This document shows, piece after piece, positions 1-9,467 of a DNA stretch of 61,811 bases (its first letter is position 1; each line of letters opens with the position of its first letter). This stretch comes from Bacillota bacterium (GTDB taxonomy: Bacteria; Bacillota_C; Negativicutes; CTSoil-072), in assembly GCA_017861495.1 (NCBI GenBank), contig JAGFXW010000002.1, positions 1 to 61,811 of the forward strand, given 5' to 3'. The notes beneath the pieces were generated by a model that made no database searches, had not been told where the DNA came from, and saw only the letters and a list, made by a program, of their open reading frames with translations. Made by a program: the position numbers and the translations under genes.

Positions 1-57
1 ACCTTCCTGTAATTAATTGTTTGTGGTGAATTAATTATATTACAGTTTAGGTCCACT

Positions 58-942
58 ATGGATTTTTTCATTAGTTCAATTTCATTTTACAATCAAGCAG
101 TTTTTTATTTAGAGTATTTTGTCGCAACAATTACCGGCTTTATTTTGTTATATGGTTTTGCTAGCTTCAACATGCCGCCAATACAAGTAGGGTCTATTCA
201 ATTACTTGGGGATTTCTTCCTGTTGCAAATCTTTGGTTTTCCCGTTACCTCCATAGTAGGTACAATGTGGTATTTATCTGCATTGATTGGGGCTTTACTA
301 ATTTTAGTTCCTGTAACACTGAAACACCATAGTCTCTTTTTAAATGTGCTTGGACCTTTTGTAATTTTAAGTGGCTATGGATTTATGGCTTTTACCTATG
401 GACATATGGGGGCAATATTAGAGCCATTACTTGGTGGAATTATTCATGCCGGCTTGTTAAGAGCGATAATAGACATATCGTTAGGCTATATTCTTTATTT
501 TAATGTCGAATATGTTCGTAAGGTCAACTGGTCTATCTGCGGACAGATTGCCTTAACATTTATAGAAGTATTCTGTTGGCTTTGTGCAATTGCTTTAATC
601 GTAACCACAAAACAAAGAGGTATGATAGACTTTGTAATTGTGCTTTTGTTTAGCATAGGTATACTAATTTCTTTTTCAGAGACGAGTTTTTTGCATGTGA
701 TTTTTAAAAATAAATATTTTAACTGGCTAGGGTTTTTTAGTTTGAATATTTTCCTAAATCATTTTTATATAGCATCATTAATTTCAAAACTTACATTAAA
801 CATAACTTTTCAAACTGCTCTTAGTGTATATATCTTAGGATCGTTGATTTGTGCATTGTTTAATTACTTAGTCGTCTATTACTTAAAAAAACTATCAATT
901 TGGGCCCGGATTTTTTCGCTTGTAATCAACAGACAAGTATGA
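58..942 (+). CDS. Membrane acyltransferase (acyltransferase-3 type), N-terminally truncated
   Basis: The 294-residue protein is almost entirely hydrophobic, with about eight to nine membrane segments. The segment GTMWYLSALIGALLILVP matches the WxLS block found in the middle of acyltransferase-3 (OafA/YrhL-like) proteins that O-acetylate surface sugars. Family members begin with a helix carrying an H/R motif; that part is absent here. The frame is open only back to a stop at 10-12, with no earlier ATG and no convincing ribosome-binding site before base 58. I infer a 5'-truncated or frameshifted gene whose start lay upstream of the window. It is AT-rich like the other genes of this glycan region, and lies next to transposase debris. 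The family call is moderately sure; activity is doubtful. Confidence 0.5.
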   Translation: MDFFISSISFYNQAVFYLEYFVATITGFILLYGFASFNMPPIQVGSIQLLGDFFLLQIFGFPVTSIVGTMWYLSALIGALLILVPVTLKHHSLFLNVLGPFVILSGYGFMAFTYGHMGAILEPLLGGIIHAGLLRAIIDISLGYILYFNVEYVRKVNWSICGQIALTFIEVFCWLCAIALIVTTKQRGMIDFVIVLLFSIGILISFSETSFLHVIFKNKYFNWLGFFSLNIFLNHFYIASLISKLTLNITFQTALSVYILGSLICALFNYLVVYYLKKLSIWARIFSLVINRQV

Positions 943-1399
943 TGCATTGACAGATTGCTTTACTCATAAAGATGAGTTTCGTTAAAGGTAGATGTTCGAT
1001 TGATAATTTGCAATTATTTCTGCATTACATTTTAAACGCAAAAAGCCGTCCACCCCGAAGGATGAGCTGCTCATAATCAATTAACAACTGCAGTCACCAA
1101 TGAACCGGCACGGCTGTAAAACACATCAATGTTGTTGTTAGGTGTAATTTTATACGCGGTTTCGTGGGTAGAAAAAACTACAAGCCACTGTATCCGCTTT
1201 GTTTCGGAGCTGCAATCTGGAAAATTGTAAGAAAGGAAATGCGGACATACTCGTAGACTCAAAATGAGATAGGAGGGTTGTCCGTGTATTCTTTGCATTG
1301 ATCGAAAAGAAAAACGGATTGTCATAAAACGATAAAAAGACATGTTTGCGGTCAATCGTATCAGCATCTATCAAACTCCATTCGAACCGCGTGTAAGCG
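943..1399. other. Intergenic stretch without a recognisable gene
   Basis: No frame here gives a protein I recognise, and overlapping minus-strand frames at 1077-1374 lack ribosome-binding sites and family motifs. The sequence runs directly into transposase remnants, so it is probably decayed mobile-element or glycan-locus DNA. Confidence 0.4.
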
Positions 1400-1740
1400 G
1401 TTTTGAAATGTTAATCATGGGGCGGATTGATGAACTTTATGCAGAAGAATAAACCCGGAGATATCGAAAAATTACACAGAAGTTGCAACAAGAAGAATTG
1501 CTGGTCGATCACAAAAGAGTTCATGTCCTATGTGCCTGATGATCCTTTATGTGCTCTACTCTTAGTCCAATTCAAGTAAATGCTATCTCATAAGAAGGAT
1601 GTCTAGCAGTACCTGTTGCGGATCGTAGCAAATACGAAAGCGAATCAGGTTTTTGGGATTGATTTTACCTGCATTTACCTACATAAAGGCTTTGTGTTCG
1701 TTTGCCTGGAGCGTGCCCTTGCATTGACATTAGAGAGTCC
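1400..1740 (+). pseudogene. Decayed IS3-family transposase (OrfB fragment 1)
   Basis: Broken frames still encode IS3 OrfB signatures. Around 1415-1530 the translation reads IDELYAEE, then RRYRKITQKLQQEELLVDHK, which matches the HTH_21 region of OrfB. Around 1612-1735 it reads NTKANQVFGIDFTCIYLHKG, which matches the start of the DDE catalytic domain (NQVWxxDxTYI). Stop codons and frame changes separate the pieces, and the second and third catalytic residues are missing. This is an inactive remnant and the first layer of a nest of insertion-sequence debris. Confidence 0.65.
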
Positions 1741-1809
1741 TATGTGTCAAAATAGAAGTCGCAAGACTCTGAGAAAAATATATAATGAACTCAGAGGAGA
1801 GCGACGACG

Positions 1810-2305
1810 ATGCCAAAATACAGTGAAGAATTAAAAAACACAATCATTGCGCAAATGATGCCACCGGAAAATAAGTCGATTAGTCAAATTGCTCGCAAAA
1901 CCGGTTTGCCCGAAGCAACCTTAAATCAGTGGAGACGAAAAGTACGCAGAGATGGACATGCTGCACCTGCGGACAATCAGGAGGCGAAGCGTTGGAATAC
2001 GCAAGATAAATTCTTAATCGTTATGGAAACGGCAAAGATGAACGAAGCAGAACTGGCTGAGTATTCGGAGCAAAGGACTCTTTGCCGAGCAGGTTCATGC
2101 CTGGCGGGATGCCTGTATGCAAGCCAATGGCGGTATTGCCAAAGAAGCCGCTCGCTATCAGCAGGAACTTAACCAATCCAGCCGACGGGTAAAAGAATTA
2201 GAAAAAGAGCTACGACGTAAAGAAGCGGCTTTAGCGGAAGCAGCCGCGCTGCTCGTGTTACGAAAAAAAGCCGATGCGATTGGGGGGGACGGCGAGGACG
2301 CCTGA
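1810..2305 (+). pseudogene. IS3-type element OrfA (HTH transposase), frameshifted
   Basis: Two frames together give a complete OrfA-like protein. The first starts at the ATG at 1810 (MPKYSEELKNTIIAQMMPP) with an upstream GAGGAGAG, and contains a helix-turn-helix (SISQIARKTGLPEATLNQWR). After about 2070 the continuation (ACMQANGGIAKEAARYQQEL, then a Lys/Glu-rich coiled coil) is in another frame, so there is one frameshift. The coiled coil runs into the OrfB start. This belongs to an IS3-like subgroup different from the remnant just upstream. It cannot make a functional protein without a frameshift. Confidence 0.6.
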
Positions 2306-2434
2306 TCAGCGCCTCAGATCGCACAATGGCTGTCGAGCTGATCAGAGAAGCCAAGGAAAATGGGGACAGAGAAACAAAAGCCTGCGAAGGCCTCGGTATT
2401 ACCATCCGGACACTGCAACGGTGGCGCAAGGGCG

Positions 2435-2441
2435 GTCAGTT
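2435..2441. repeat. Target-site duplication of the IS21 element, left copy
   Basis: GTCAGTT here is repeated exactly at 4834-4840 on the other side of the element. Removing the element and one copy rejoins the interrupted OrfB frame (KGGQ to LQED). Confidence 0.8.
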
Positions 2442-2572
2442 TGACTATTCTTGTTAATTCAGACCGGCGTTCCTGTAACATCCGGCCAAGCACTCCTAAA
2501 ATATCCGGACACCATTCCTGCAGTATCCGGCCAGCATTCTTGTCTTATCCGGCCAAGGGCCGGCACCTCTTG
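2442..2572. repeat. IS21 istB-side end with reiterated CCGG motifs
   Basis: The terminus is followed by spaced copies of CCGG-containing units near 2480, 2500, 2528 and 2550, each preceded by TTCCTG, TCCTAAAA or TTGTCTTA. The same sequence, with fewer units, recurs in reverse orientation at 7655-7736. Confidence 0.6.
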
Positions 2573-2590
2573 CATGGAGTGTAACATAAA

Positions 2591-3121
2591 TTATTTGGTT
2601 GCGCCACTGTCCTTTTCATTCGAAGGATAATGCGGCCTTAAGCTTGGACCTTTTTCATTGAGCAGACGGTTGTAAGAGCCGTCTCCTCTGCCGATTGCCA
2701 GATCCGTCAAGAGCCGGTTTACTCTGTAGGAGCGCACCTTCAAGTTTTTTCTGCAGGCAGCATTCCCAAAGGCACTGATCAGGAAAGTTTTCCCGGTGTC
2801 GGTGGCTCCGGTGACGATGAGATTTCTGCCCTCCTTCATCCAGACGCAATCAGCCAAGCGGCCAATGGTGGGTTTATCCAGATTTCTTTTTGACTCAAAG
2901 TTAATATCCTCTAAAGTTGCAGAGGGTTCCCGTAAGAATCTCTGCAATCGATTGTTTGCTTTAGCTAGCCATTCATCATCCACCAGCATGGCAAGACGCT
3001 CATCAAAGCTGAGTTCTGCATTGGCAGGTAATTCGATTTGCCGTCGGTATTCCTGCTCCATGGCTCGCAGTCGCATACTATTTAGCTTATCTATTGTTTG
3101 GTTGATCATCTGCTTCGCCAC
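2591..3121 (-). pseudogene. istB: IstB-like transposition ATPase, C-terminally broken
   Basis: IstB is the AAA+ helper ATPase of IS21 transposition. The 176-residue frame has the typical N-terminus (QTIDKLNSMRLRAMEQEYRR) and a Walker A, GATDTGKTF, near residue 104. After SYNRLLNE the frame leaves the family sequence, and the Walker B and sensor region are missing, against about 250 residues normally. The Walker A also has Asp where Gly is usual (GATGTGKT). The coding region begins directly after the last IstA frame, as usual in these elements. The product is expected to be inactive. Confidence 0.75.
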
Positions 3122-4694
3122 CTAAACGTAGGCTTCAGAGCCACGTAGATTTTCATGCTGGGGCGTTGGTTTGCTGGGTGTAGCAACAAGAACTTTATCT
3201 TGGCCATTCTTTAGTATGGTGATTACGGTAGAGTAGGTGTACGAATTCATCGCAACGGCTTTCGCACAGGCAGCTTCCAGACGTTCATTGCCATATTTCT
3301 TGGAGCATTGCAGGATGCACATGCAAGACCGGTAAGCTTGTTCTTCGACAATCTGTGAAGACAGTCAGTAGACGGTCAATGACAGCGAAGGTTTGTCTGC
3401 CGATGTTTCTGGCCCACATACGGTATTTGGCCCTGTCAAAATGGTTCATATCATGTTGGTGTCGATGATGCGAAGGCATATGGCCAAGATGGGTTACGTA
3501 TCTTGCTCCGGGCTGTCGTCTTTTATGGATCGCTACACGCTCACGATTGTCGTTGAGAATCTCGATCGTTGTTGCAGTGGCTCTGATGGTTACCAACTGC
3601 TTGTATAAGCCATGGAGCACCGAATAATAAAAACCATCGTATTCGACATGGTAATTTGCCGGCGCTCTGCGGACAACATAATCCGCATATTCAAATTGCG
3701 TATAAGGCAATGGTCGTAACGCTGGCTTATCCAGGGTTTCAAAAACACTCTGTCGGCTGCCCTTTCGCTTTTGGAAAGGACGCTTGACCAGTTCTTGTAC
3801 ACGGGATTGTATTTCGGCGTTCAGTGCTTCAAACCCAAAGAAGCGTTTGCCGCGCAACCATTCTACAAGCCATGTTTCCAGCCAGCCAACACTGCTTTCT
3901 ACCGAGGCTTTATCCTGAGGTTCCCGAATTCTTGCCGGTAAGATAGCGACCTCGTAGTGTTTGGTAAATTCCCAATACGATTGATTGATGGCCGGATCAT
4001 AGTTCCTTGGTTTGGTAGTAGCCGTTTTACAATTATCCGGCACAATCACTCGTGGAATACCACCCAGATACCTGAGCGCATTCACATGAGCCAACAGCCA
4101 TTTATCTAATTTTTCATCAGGAAAAGCTTCCACGTAGGGATAAGAGCTATCTCCCAGGGTTGCCACAAAGAAATGGGCTGCAAGAATTCCGCCGGTGGCG
4201 CTGTCTACAACACACTCCAGTGTATCGCCCATCCAGTCTACAAACAATTCTTTGCCCGGGTCACGGTTTTGAGCCATGATCACATTTTTACCGGTTTCGT
4301 TTTTCTAGGTAAGATACCGGTTGCAAAAACGGCTATAACTTAGATCATTCGTGTTCTCTGCTTTATATTCTTCCCAAAGGTATTGCAAATTTAGCCGTTT
4401 ATTTGTTCGTAATCGTTGATGAATGGCAGGCCAATTCGGATCTTCTTTAATAAAGTGGCCGAAATTGTTTGGATAAAGTAGTTCCTTGATCTCATCATTG
4501 GTCATTGCGGCTGCGGCATCATACTGGAGTTTACAATTCCGGCAGCGTTTCTGGATTTCTCCGACAGTGGATTTACCATATTTGACACTTTGGGCAATTT
4601 CTCTTTGAGAATAGCCCTGTTCCGTCAGTCTTAGGATTTCTAAGATTTTCAACGGTTCTTCGCACATCATTTTCTTCCTCCCATACACATACAT
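3122..4694 (-). pseudogene. istA: IstA-like DDE transposase, frameshifted
   Basis: Three frames together make one IstA. The segment 4694-4305 gives the N-terminal helix-turn-helix (QGYSQREIAQSVKYGKSTV). The segment from 4283 gives the rve catalytic core with the expected acidic residues: Asp in ELFVDWMGD, Asp in VIVPDN, and Glu in DKASVESSV. The segment 3322-3122 gives the C-terminus. The breaks are a stop near 4305 and a frame change near 3300. The remaining sequence is close to family form, so inactivation looks recent. Transposition would need a second, intact copy. Confidence 0.75.
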
Positions 4695-4734
4695 ATATTT
4701 ACTATATTGTACAGGATTTGTTTTTTTGAGGTGC

Positions 4735-4833
4735 CGGTTTATCGGCCGGATGTTGCAAGAACAGTGGCCGAATGTGATAAGATCGCTGGCCGGATGTCAC
4801 AGGATTGGTGGCCGGATGCCGCATGAATACTCA
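4735..4833. repeat. IS21 istA-side end with reiterated GGCCGGATG motifs
   Basis: Four units of (G)GCCGGATGT, or near variants, occur between 4742 and 4820, separated by about 20-25 bases, before the terminal CATGAATACTCA. They mirror the units at the other end. Confidence 0.6.
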
Positions 4834-4840
4834 GTCAGTT
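4834..4840. repeat. Target-site duplication of the IS21 element, right copy
   Basis: This is the second copy of GTCAGTT, directly after the terminal CA of the element. Confidence 0.8.
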
Positions 4841-5070
4841 GCAAGAAGATCAACGCCCGCACGCTCAACGGAAAACTCCTTCTCATAAGCTCACGGAATA
4901 AGAAACCAAAGCGGTATTAACCACCGTACATCAAGAAGAATTTGAAAGCCTTCCGCCTAGCCCCGGCGTCCGATGCTTACTGCAAAAAAAGGGATTGCCA
5001 GGCGATCTTACACAACAATTTTTTTCAGATCACGCGACAACTTGCTTGATAAACACTGGGAGCATTATGG

Positions 5071-7578
5071 ATGCATTTTCAAATAAATAATGGAAGGATG
5101 AAATCTTTGCTATTACGCCACTTTTTAATCTGCTTGGTTGGCTTAATCGCTGTAATAAAAAGCATTGTCGATAGTTTTGAGCAATCTTTTCTGAAACAGT
5201 GGATACCTTTTTATTATGAATATTTAAGTAATTGGTTTTTCCCAAGTAAGAAATTCGAATTAATATTTTATGGAGCATCAATTTTAACTATATTTTTTTA
5301 TCTCATAATAATTAACTTTATTAACAAATATAATAATGGAAAATTAGAATGTAATATACAAAATCCCAAACGGTATTATCTTATTATCTTAACTTTAAAT
5401 TTAATATTATATAATAAGAATTTAGATGGTTCCAGTAATGGGTTGGCTATAGGGATTATTTGGTTAATAATTTTCTCTTTCCCATATTACTACAAGTATA
5501 TAATACTGCTCAAGCAAAAAACTATTAATCGAATTTATATTAACCGAATTTATGGTTTAATATTTTGCTTACTGATTGTGCAGTTTTGTCATATTATGTA
5601 TCCGTTAGTATTTCAAAAAGTATATATAATTAATGAATTTTTTGATATTCCAGAAGAAACTATCATTGCCGGAGATAAATTTAATAATATTGATTTTTTT
5701 AATCAGAAAAGATTATTTGGCATCAATAAACATTATGACATAGAAAGGGATAATGGAAATAATTCTGTACCTGAAGAAGGAACATATGCAAAAGTTTCGT
5801 TAACTCCTGCTTTAGCTCAATTTCTCAATGAAAAAGGTCATAAGGAAAAATTTTATTATAATTTTTCTATAAATGCGTTATGTGCTAATGACGAAATTAG
5901 CCTAGATGACTATACATTATTATTGGGAATTATGTCTGATAATAATGATAAGAAAGAGATCGAAAATTTATATCTCAATAATTATTATTATTTTTCTAAG
6001 TTACGCCAAAAACAACCTATTGATGGCAATGTCAAACAATTTTTGGAAAATAATCGTTATGAATTTAATGAACAAATTTTAAATAGATGGTTGTTGCATC
6101 ATCATAATTTTGTTTTAGGTCCAATAAATGCATATGCTCTTGGGAGCAGCTTAGATAATATATTTATGCAGTACGGTTGGTTAAATGTAATCATAATAAA
6201 GTCACTAATGAGCTTTACTGGGGGAATTACGTTCGAAAAGTATTTCCATTATTGGAATTCTGTATATTATATTTATTATGGAATTTATATTGCGTTTGCA
6301 ATTCAGTTGTTTAGAAAGAAAGAATATATTCTAATACTTTTATTACTGGCGTTTTCAGCACTTAATAATATGGGATTTTATAGCATATATTTAGAACCAG
6401 GTGAAAATCCTATTAGACATTTTTTTGATATAATTATAATGTGGTTTATTTTTAAATTTTTTAAAACTCAAAAAATATTATATATGGCAATATCATTTTT
6501 ATTCTCTTTAATAGGAATTTTAAATAATTCACAAATGGGGCTCTTTGGGTTTGTTGCTTTATCTGTTGCGGTATTTACTTATTTTTACAATAAAAACGAC
6601 TTTAAAAAACTTATAATTTGGGTTCCGATAATTCTAATCTCAGGAATCTTTTGTTATTTATACGGGAAAGTTGGACCTGATTATATGTCCAGTTACTATA
6701 TTAATGGTTTAATTGGATATCCTGTAAATATAAGAAAGCAGTATGCAACCTTTGTGATAATCGTTTTGGGTTATTTAACGTTTGCAATTGCTAAAAAAAG
6801 TAACGATGCTGAAAGATATATTGCATTATTATTGTTAATATATGCACAAGGGATGTTTATCTATTATTTATGGACAGGTCAAAAGCCACATTTATTTGGT
6901 ATCGGATCGATAATAGCATTGTTAATAGTGTTATTTATAAAGTTAGCCATTGAAAATCTAGACGTATTTCAAAAATATAACAAAAGCATAATCGCGGGAT
7001 TACTTTTTTTAGCATTTATTACGTATATTCCAGCCGTTAGTCATTATTACCACTCTAAGCGAGAATTTGAGCAAGTCTTTACGACTCATGTCAACTATGA
7101 ATGGACTTTTGACAGTATGCATGTAGTTTCTACTGCTAACCCGAAATATTTTTATGATGCAGTTAATAAAATACATAAATATTCACCAAATAACAATATA
7201 TGTTTAATCTCGAAGTATGATACAATTCTACCACTTTTATCAAATCGATATAATGATTTGCCTTTCTTAGATGTATCGAAGTTTTTAATAACGAATAAAG
7301 AAATGCAAATGTGTATAGACACAATAAAGAGAAAAAAACCAATTTATATTTTTGTGGACAGTGATATTGAGAGAAATTTAAACCAGGACATTGTTTCTGT
7401 AGAAGCTCCAATTATTGCAAGGCAATCTCGGGATTACCGTTATGTGCATCGTCAATCAGTAAGCAGAGTGCAAGAGCTGAATTTACTGAAAGAATTATTT
7501 GTTCAAATAAAACCCGACTATGAGATAATCGATAAAGGATATCTAATTAGTGTCTATAAAAGAAAATATTTATACTAA
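5071..7578 (+). CDS. Large polytopic membrane protein of unknown function, probable surface-glycan role
   Basis: The 835-residue protein has about four N-terminal membrane helices, a soluble loop of roughly 150-170 residues (about residues 185-350), then about eight more helices and a C-terminal soluble domain of about 160 residues. I recognise no catalytic motif. The layout suggests a polysaccharide polymerase or GT-C-like glycan enzyme, but that is inference from shape and neighbourhood. I chose ATG 5071 because GGGAG lies 8 bases upstream; ATG 5098 has GGAAGG touching it and is less likely. Codon use is much more AT-rich than in genes after 16 kb. The gene lies between an IS21 element and a solitary inverted IS21 end, suggesting acquisition by transfer. 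Confidence 0.6.
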   Translation: MHFQINNGRMKSLLLRHFLICLVGLIAVIKSIVDSFEQSFLKQWIPFYYEYLSNWFFPSKKFELIFYGASILTIFFYLIIINFINKYNNGKLECNIQNPKRYYLIILTLNLILYNKNLDGSSNGLAIGIIWLIIFSFPYYYKYIILLKQKTINRIYINRIYGLIFCLLIVQFCHIMYPLVFQKVYIINEFFDIPEETIIAGDKFNNIDFFNQKRLFGINKHYDIERDNGNNSVPEEGTYAKVSLTPALAQFLNEKGHKEKFYYNFSINALCANDEISLDDYTLLLGIMSDNNDKKEIENLYLNNYYYFSKLRQKQPIDGNVKQFLENNRYEFNEQILNRWLLHHHNFVLGPINAYALGSSLDNIFMQYGWLNVIIIKSLMSFTGGITFEKYFHYWNSVYYIYYGIYIAFAIQLFRKKEYILILLLLAFSALNNMGFYSIYLEPGENPIRHFFDIIIMWFIFKFFKTQKILYMAISFLFSLIGILNNSQMGLFGFVALSVAVFTYFYNKNDFKKLIIWVPIILISGIFCYLYGKVGPDYMSSYYINGLIGYPVNIRKQYATFVIIVLGYLTFAIAKKSNDAERYIALLLLIYAQGMFIYYLWTGQKPHLFGIGSIIALLIVLFIKLAIENLDVFQKYNKSIIAGLLFLAFITYIPAVSHYYHSKREFEQVFTTHVNYEWTFDSMHVVSTANPKYFYDAVNKIHKYSPNNNICLISKYDTILPLLSNRYNDLPFLDVSKFLITNKEMQMCIDTIKRKKPIYIFVDSDIERNLNQDIVSVEAPIIARQSRDYRYVHRQSVSRVQELNLLKELFVQIKPDYEIIDKGYLISVYKRKYLY

Positions 7579-7654
7579 TATTCTTTGTTAAGCATCTAGT
7601 TAGTTTATCTAACCAAAGAATAAATAATTTATATTACATTACATTCCATTCATT

Positions 7655-7736
7655 AGGTGCAGGTCTTTGGACGGATAAGAAAAGAATGATGGTCGGATAA
7701 TGCAGGAACGCCGGTCTGAATTAACAAGAATAGGCA
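7655..7736 (+). mobile_element. Solitary IS21 end (remnant of a second copy)
   Basis: The stretch ends ACGCCGGTCTGAATTAACAA then GAATAGGCA, which is the reverse complement of the istB-side end at 2442 apart from scattered changes. It contains two GG(A/T)CGGATAA units rather than the larger set in the intact copy, so internal units have been lost. No IstA or IstB coding sequence remains next to it. The body of that copy would have lain to its left, where the 835-residue gene now sits. Confidence 0.65.
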
Positions 7737-7739
7737 TAA

Positions 7740-8540
7740 CCAAACACCGAACAGCAGAGAAGACCACGAACTTACCGTGAAACAGCCAGAAAAGTCTATT
7801 TGACCCTTACCTAATAAAGCAGTCTCTGCAAGAAACAGATCCGTAAAAAGTTGAAAAAACATTGCAATATGTAAAACGAAATCTGAAGATTGTGGAGCGT
7901 GTGTTGGAACAGATCTCCGAATAACAACTCGATGGTCTCGCAGACTGGCGCAGCTACAAATCAGGTTGCTTTCGACCATTCGCTCAGCAAAAGCAGATGT
8001 ATCAATCTCGCAGTTACAGAGTTAGCGATCGGATTGTAAACCTTTCTCAGCCGTATATCCGGCCGATTGTCTGGGGCAAAGCCGGGCCCGCCGTTGAGTT
8101 TGGAACCAAGGTAGCAATTAGTTTGTAAAATGGGTACAGCCGCATTGAAAATCTATCGTAGGATTCATACAACGAAGTTAAGACATTTTAGGAAACTATT
8201 GAACGTTATAGCATAGCGACATAGTTGTTATCCGGAAACGGTATTGCTCGATCGGATTATCGCAATTGGGAAAACCTATCGTATTGCAAAGAGCATGGGA
8301 TCCGTCTCAGCGGATCGCGGTTGGGCAAACCACTTGCTAACAGTGCAATGCGTAAAGCCGCAAATGTCTGGATGCCAGACAACGCAATGCGTCGGAAGTA
8401 AATTTGGGACGGTAAACGCAAGTATAGCCTGGCTCGGATTTTTGCTCGCTTGAAAGAGATGGCAGGGTGCATGATTTCCATGCAATTTTTCTTGATGAAC
8501 TTGGAAAATAAGCTCGAAGTTCTTTTTGTCCAAATTTGGG
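7740..8540 (+). pseudogene. Decayed IS5-family transposase
   Basis: Broken frames encode the C-terminal two thirds of an IS5-type DDE transposase. Recognisable pieces include LQYVKRNLKIVERVLEQISE, SYRVSDRIVNLSQPYIRPIV then WGKAGPAVEFGTKVAISL, and near 8240-8330 LLDRIxRNWENLSYCKEHGI then RLSGSRLGKP. The last matches the catalytic region (DKIYRNRxNLxYCKEHGIRLSG). The end near 8430-8530 reads KYSLARIFARLKEMAG, then AMQFFLMNLENKLEVLF. Stops and frameshifts occur throughout, and the N-terminus is missing. Confidence 0.65.
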
Positions 8541-8589
8541 GGCAGCTAATTGGTGTATTGTCCCCCTGGTTTCTGCGCACATCATTGTG

Positions 8590-9270
8590 CGTAAGGGGGA
8601 TGATGAAGATGGAAAAAGAACAATTGCAAGAAGAAATAGAAAATCGTGGGTGAACTGCGAAAAGAAAAGATGCTTTGCTTCTTTGAATATACTGGTGTGG
8701 CGAAGCCATCATTCCGGAACGGTGGTTCATACAAACCGGACTGGTGGTGTAAATTGGTTCGGATTATTCTGTTCTTGACATCATTCGTGGAAATACGACT
8801 GCAGCACAAGCAACAAGAACGTATGACCTGACGATCAATGAGATCGAAACCTGGGTGGTCGACGCAATGGCAGAAATGGAAAACCAACGACCTAAGGATA
8901 TTGAACCACAATATGAAACTGAAATCAAAGATCTTCGTGCGAAAGTTGGCGAACTGGTCCGCAAAACGATCTTCTAAAAAAGCTCTCCCGCCTGTCGGGT
9001 TCGGAGTCGAAAGACTAAAGGCTTCGCAGTCGATTACAAAAAACAAGGGATTATGGTTCCGACCACTACATCTTGCAAGTGGTTCGGCGTTGCGCGTCGC
9101 AGCTTCTACTAACAACCAAAGCAAGAAAAAAGAAAGTGTGTCAAACTACTGTGATGGTTGTGCGAGAAACATTACAATATGGATCGTCCTCATCAATCTT
9201 TAGGATACCAGAGCCAGCCATTGCAAGGACTCAAGAAATTAAGATTGTATGAGTTCTAGTGGCTAATTTA
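8590..9270 (+). pseudogene. Decayed IS3-family (IS2-like) element with internal deletion
   Basis: Near 8770-8970 the sequence encodes the OrfA signature LDIIRGNTTAAQATRTYDLT, then NEIETWVVDAMAEMENQRPK, with a leucine-zipper-like tail. After a frameshift come OrfB pieces: IMVPTTTSCKWFGVARRSFY near 9050, followed directly by the extreme C-terminal DRPHQSLGYQSQP near 9185. The whole catalytic core between these parts is deleted. It is the third IS3-type relic in the first 9.3 kb. Confidence 0.55.
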
Positions 9271-9467
9271 TTCTGACAACCTATGCAGAAACTAGGGGGT
9301 CAATACAACTAAGTTATAATGATAGCATGGGAAACAAAATCAATATTCAGCAAAACTAAAACCAAGATAGTTAACGAATACTTTTTAACTCCAGACTATG
9401 AACACCCATTTTAAGTTAAGAAAACTTAAAAATGAAATACAATCAAATGAAGCAGACAGGGGATTTT

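Larger units (their letters stand above)
2442..4833 (-). mobile_element. IS21-family insertion sequence, 2392 bp, intact ends but broken genes
   Basis: The ends read TGACTATTCTTG (2442) and, on the opposite strand, TGAGTATTCATG (inward from 4833), with the 5'-TG...CA-3' termini of IS21 elements. A 7-bp direct repeat, GTCAGTT, flanks the element at 2435-2441 and 4834-4840, a target duplication of the size IS21 makes. Each end carries several copies of a CCGG-containing repeat (CATCCGGCC and variants) that serve as IstA-binding sites in this family. Inside are istA and istB on the minus strand, both damaged. The target is an older IS3-type element. Confidence 0.85.
2302..5035 (+). pseudogene. 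IS3-type OrfB N-terminus, split by the IS21 insertion
   Basis: The frame beginning near 2302 reads LISASDRTMAVELIREAKEN, then CEGLGITIRTLQRWRKGGQ, the usual N-terminal helix-turn-helix of this OrfB subgroup. It stops at the IS21 insertion at 2441 and resumes at 4834 with QLQEDQRPHAQRKTPSHKLT, followed by LPPSPGV (family LPPSQIV). The resumed part has an in-frame stop, and nothing of the catalytic domain remains before the next gene at 5071. The two halves join in frame through the 7-bp target duplication, which shows that this element was the insertion target. Confidence 0.6.

Noticed and set aside
1077..1374. Overlapping minus-strand frames of 74-96 codons
   Set aside because: They overlap each other in different frames, lack ribosome-binding sites and show no known motif.
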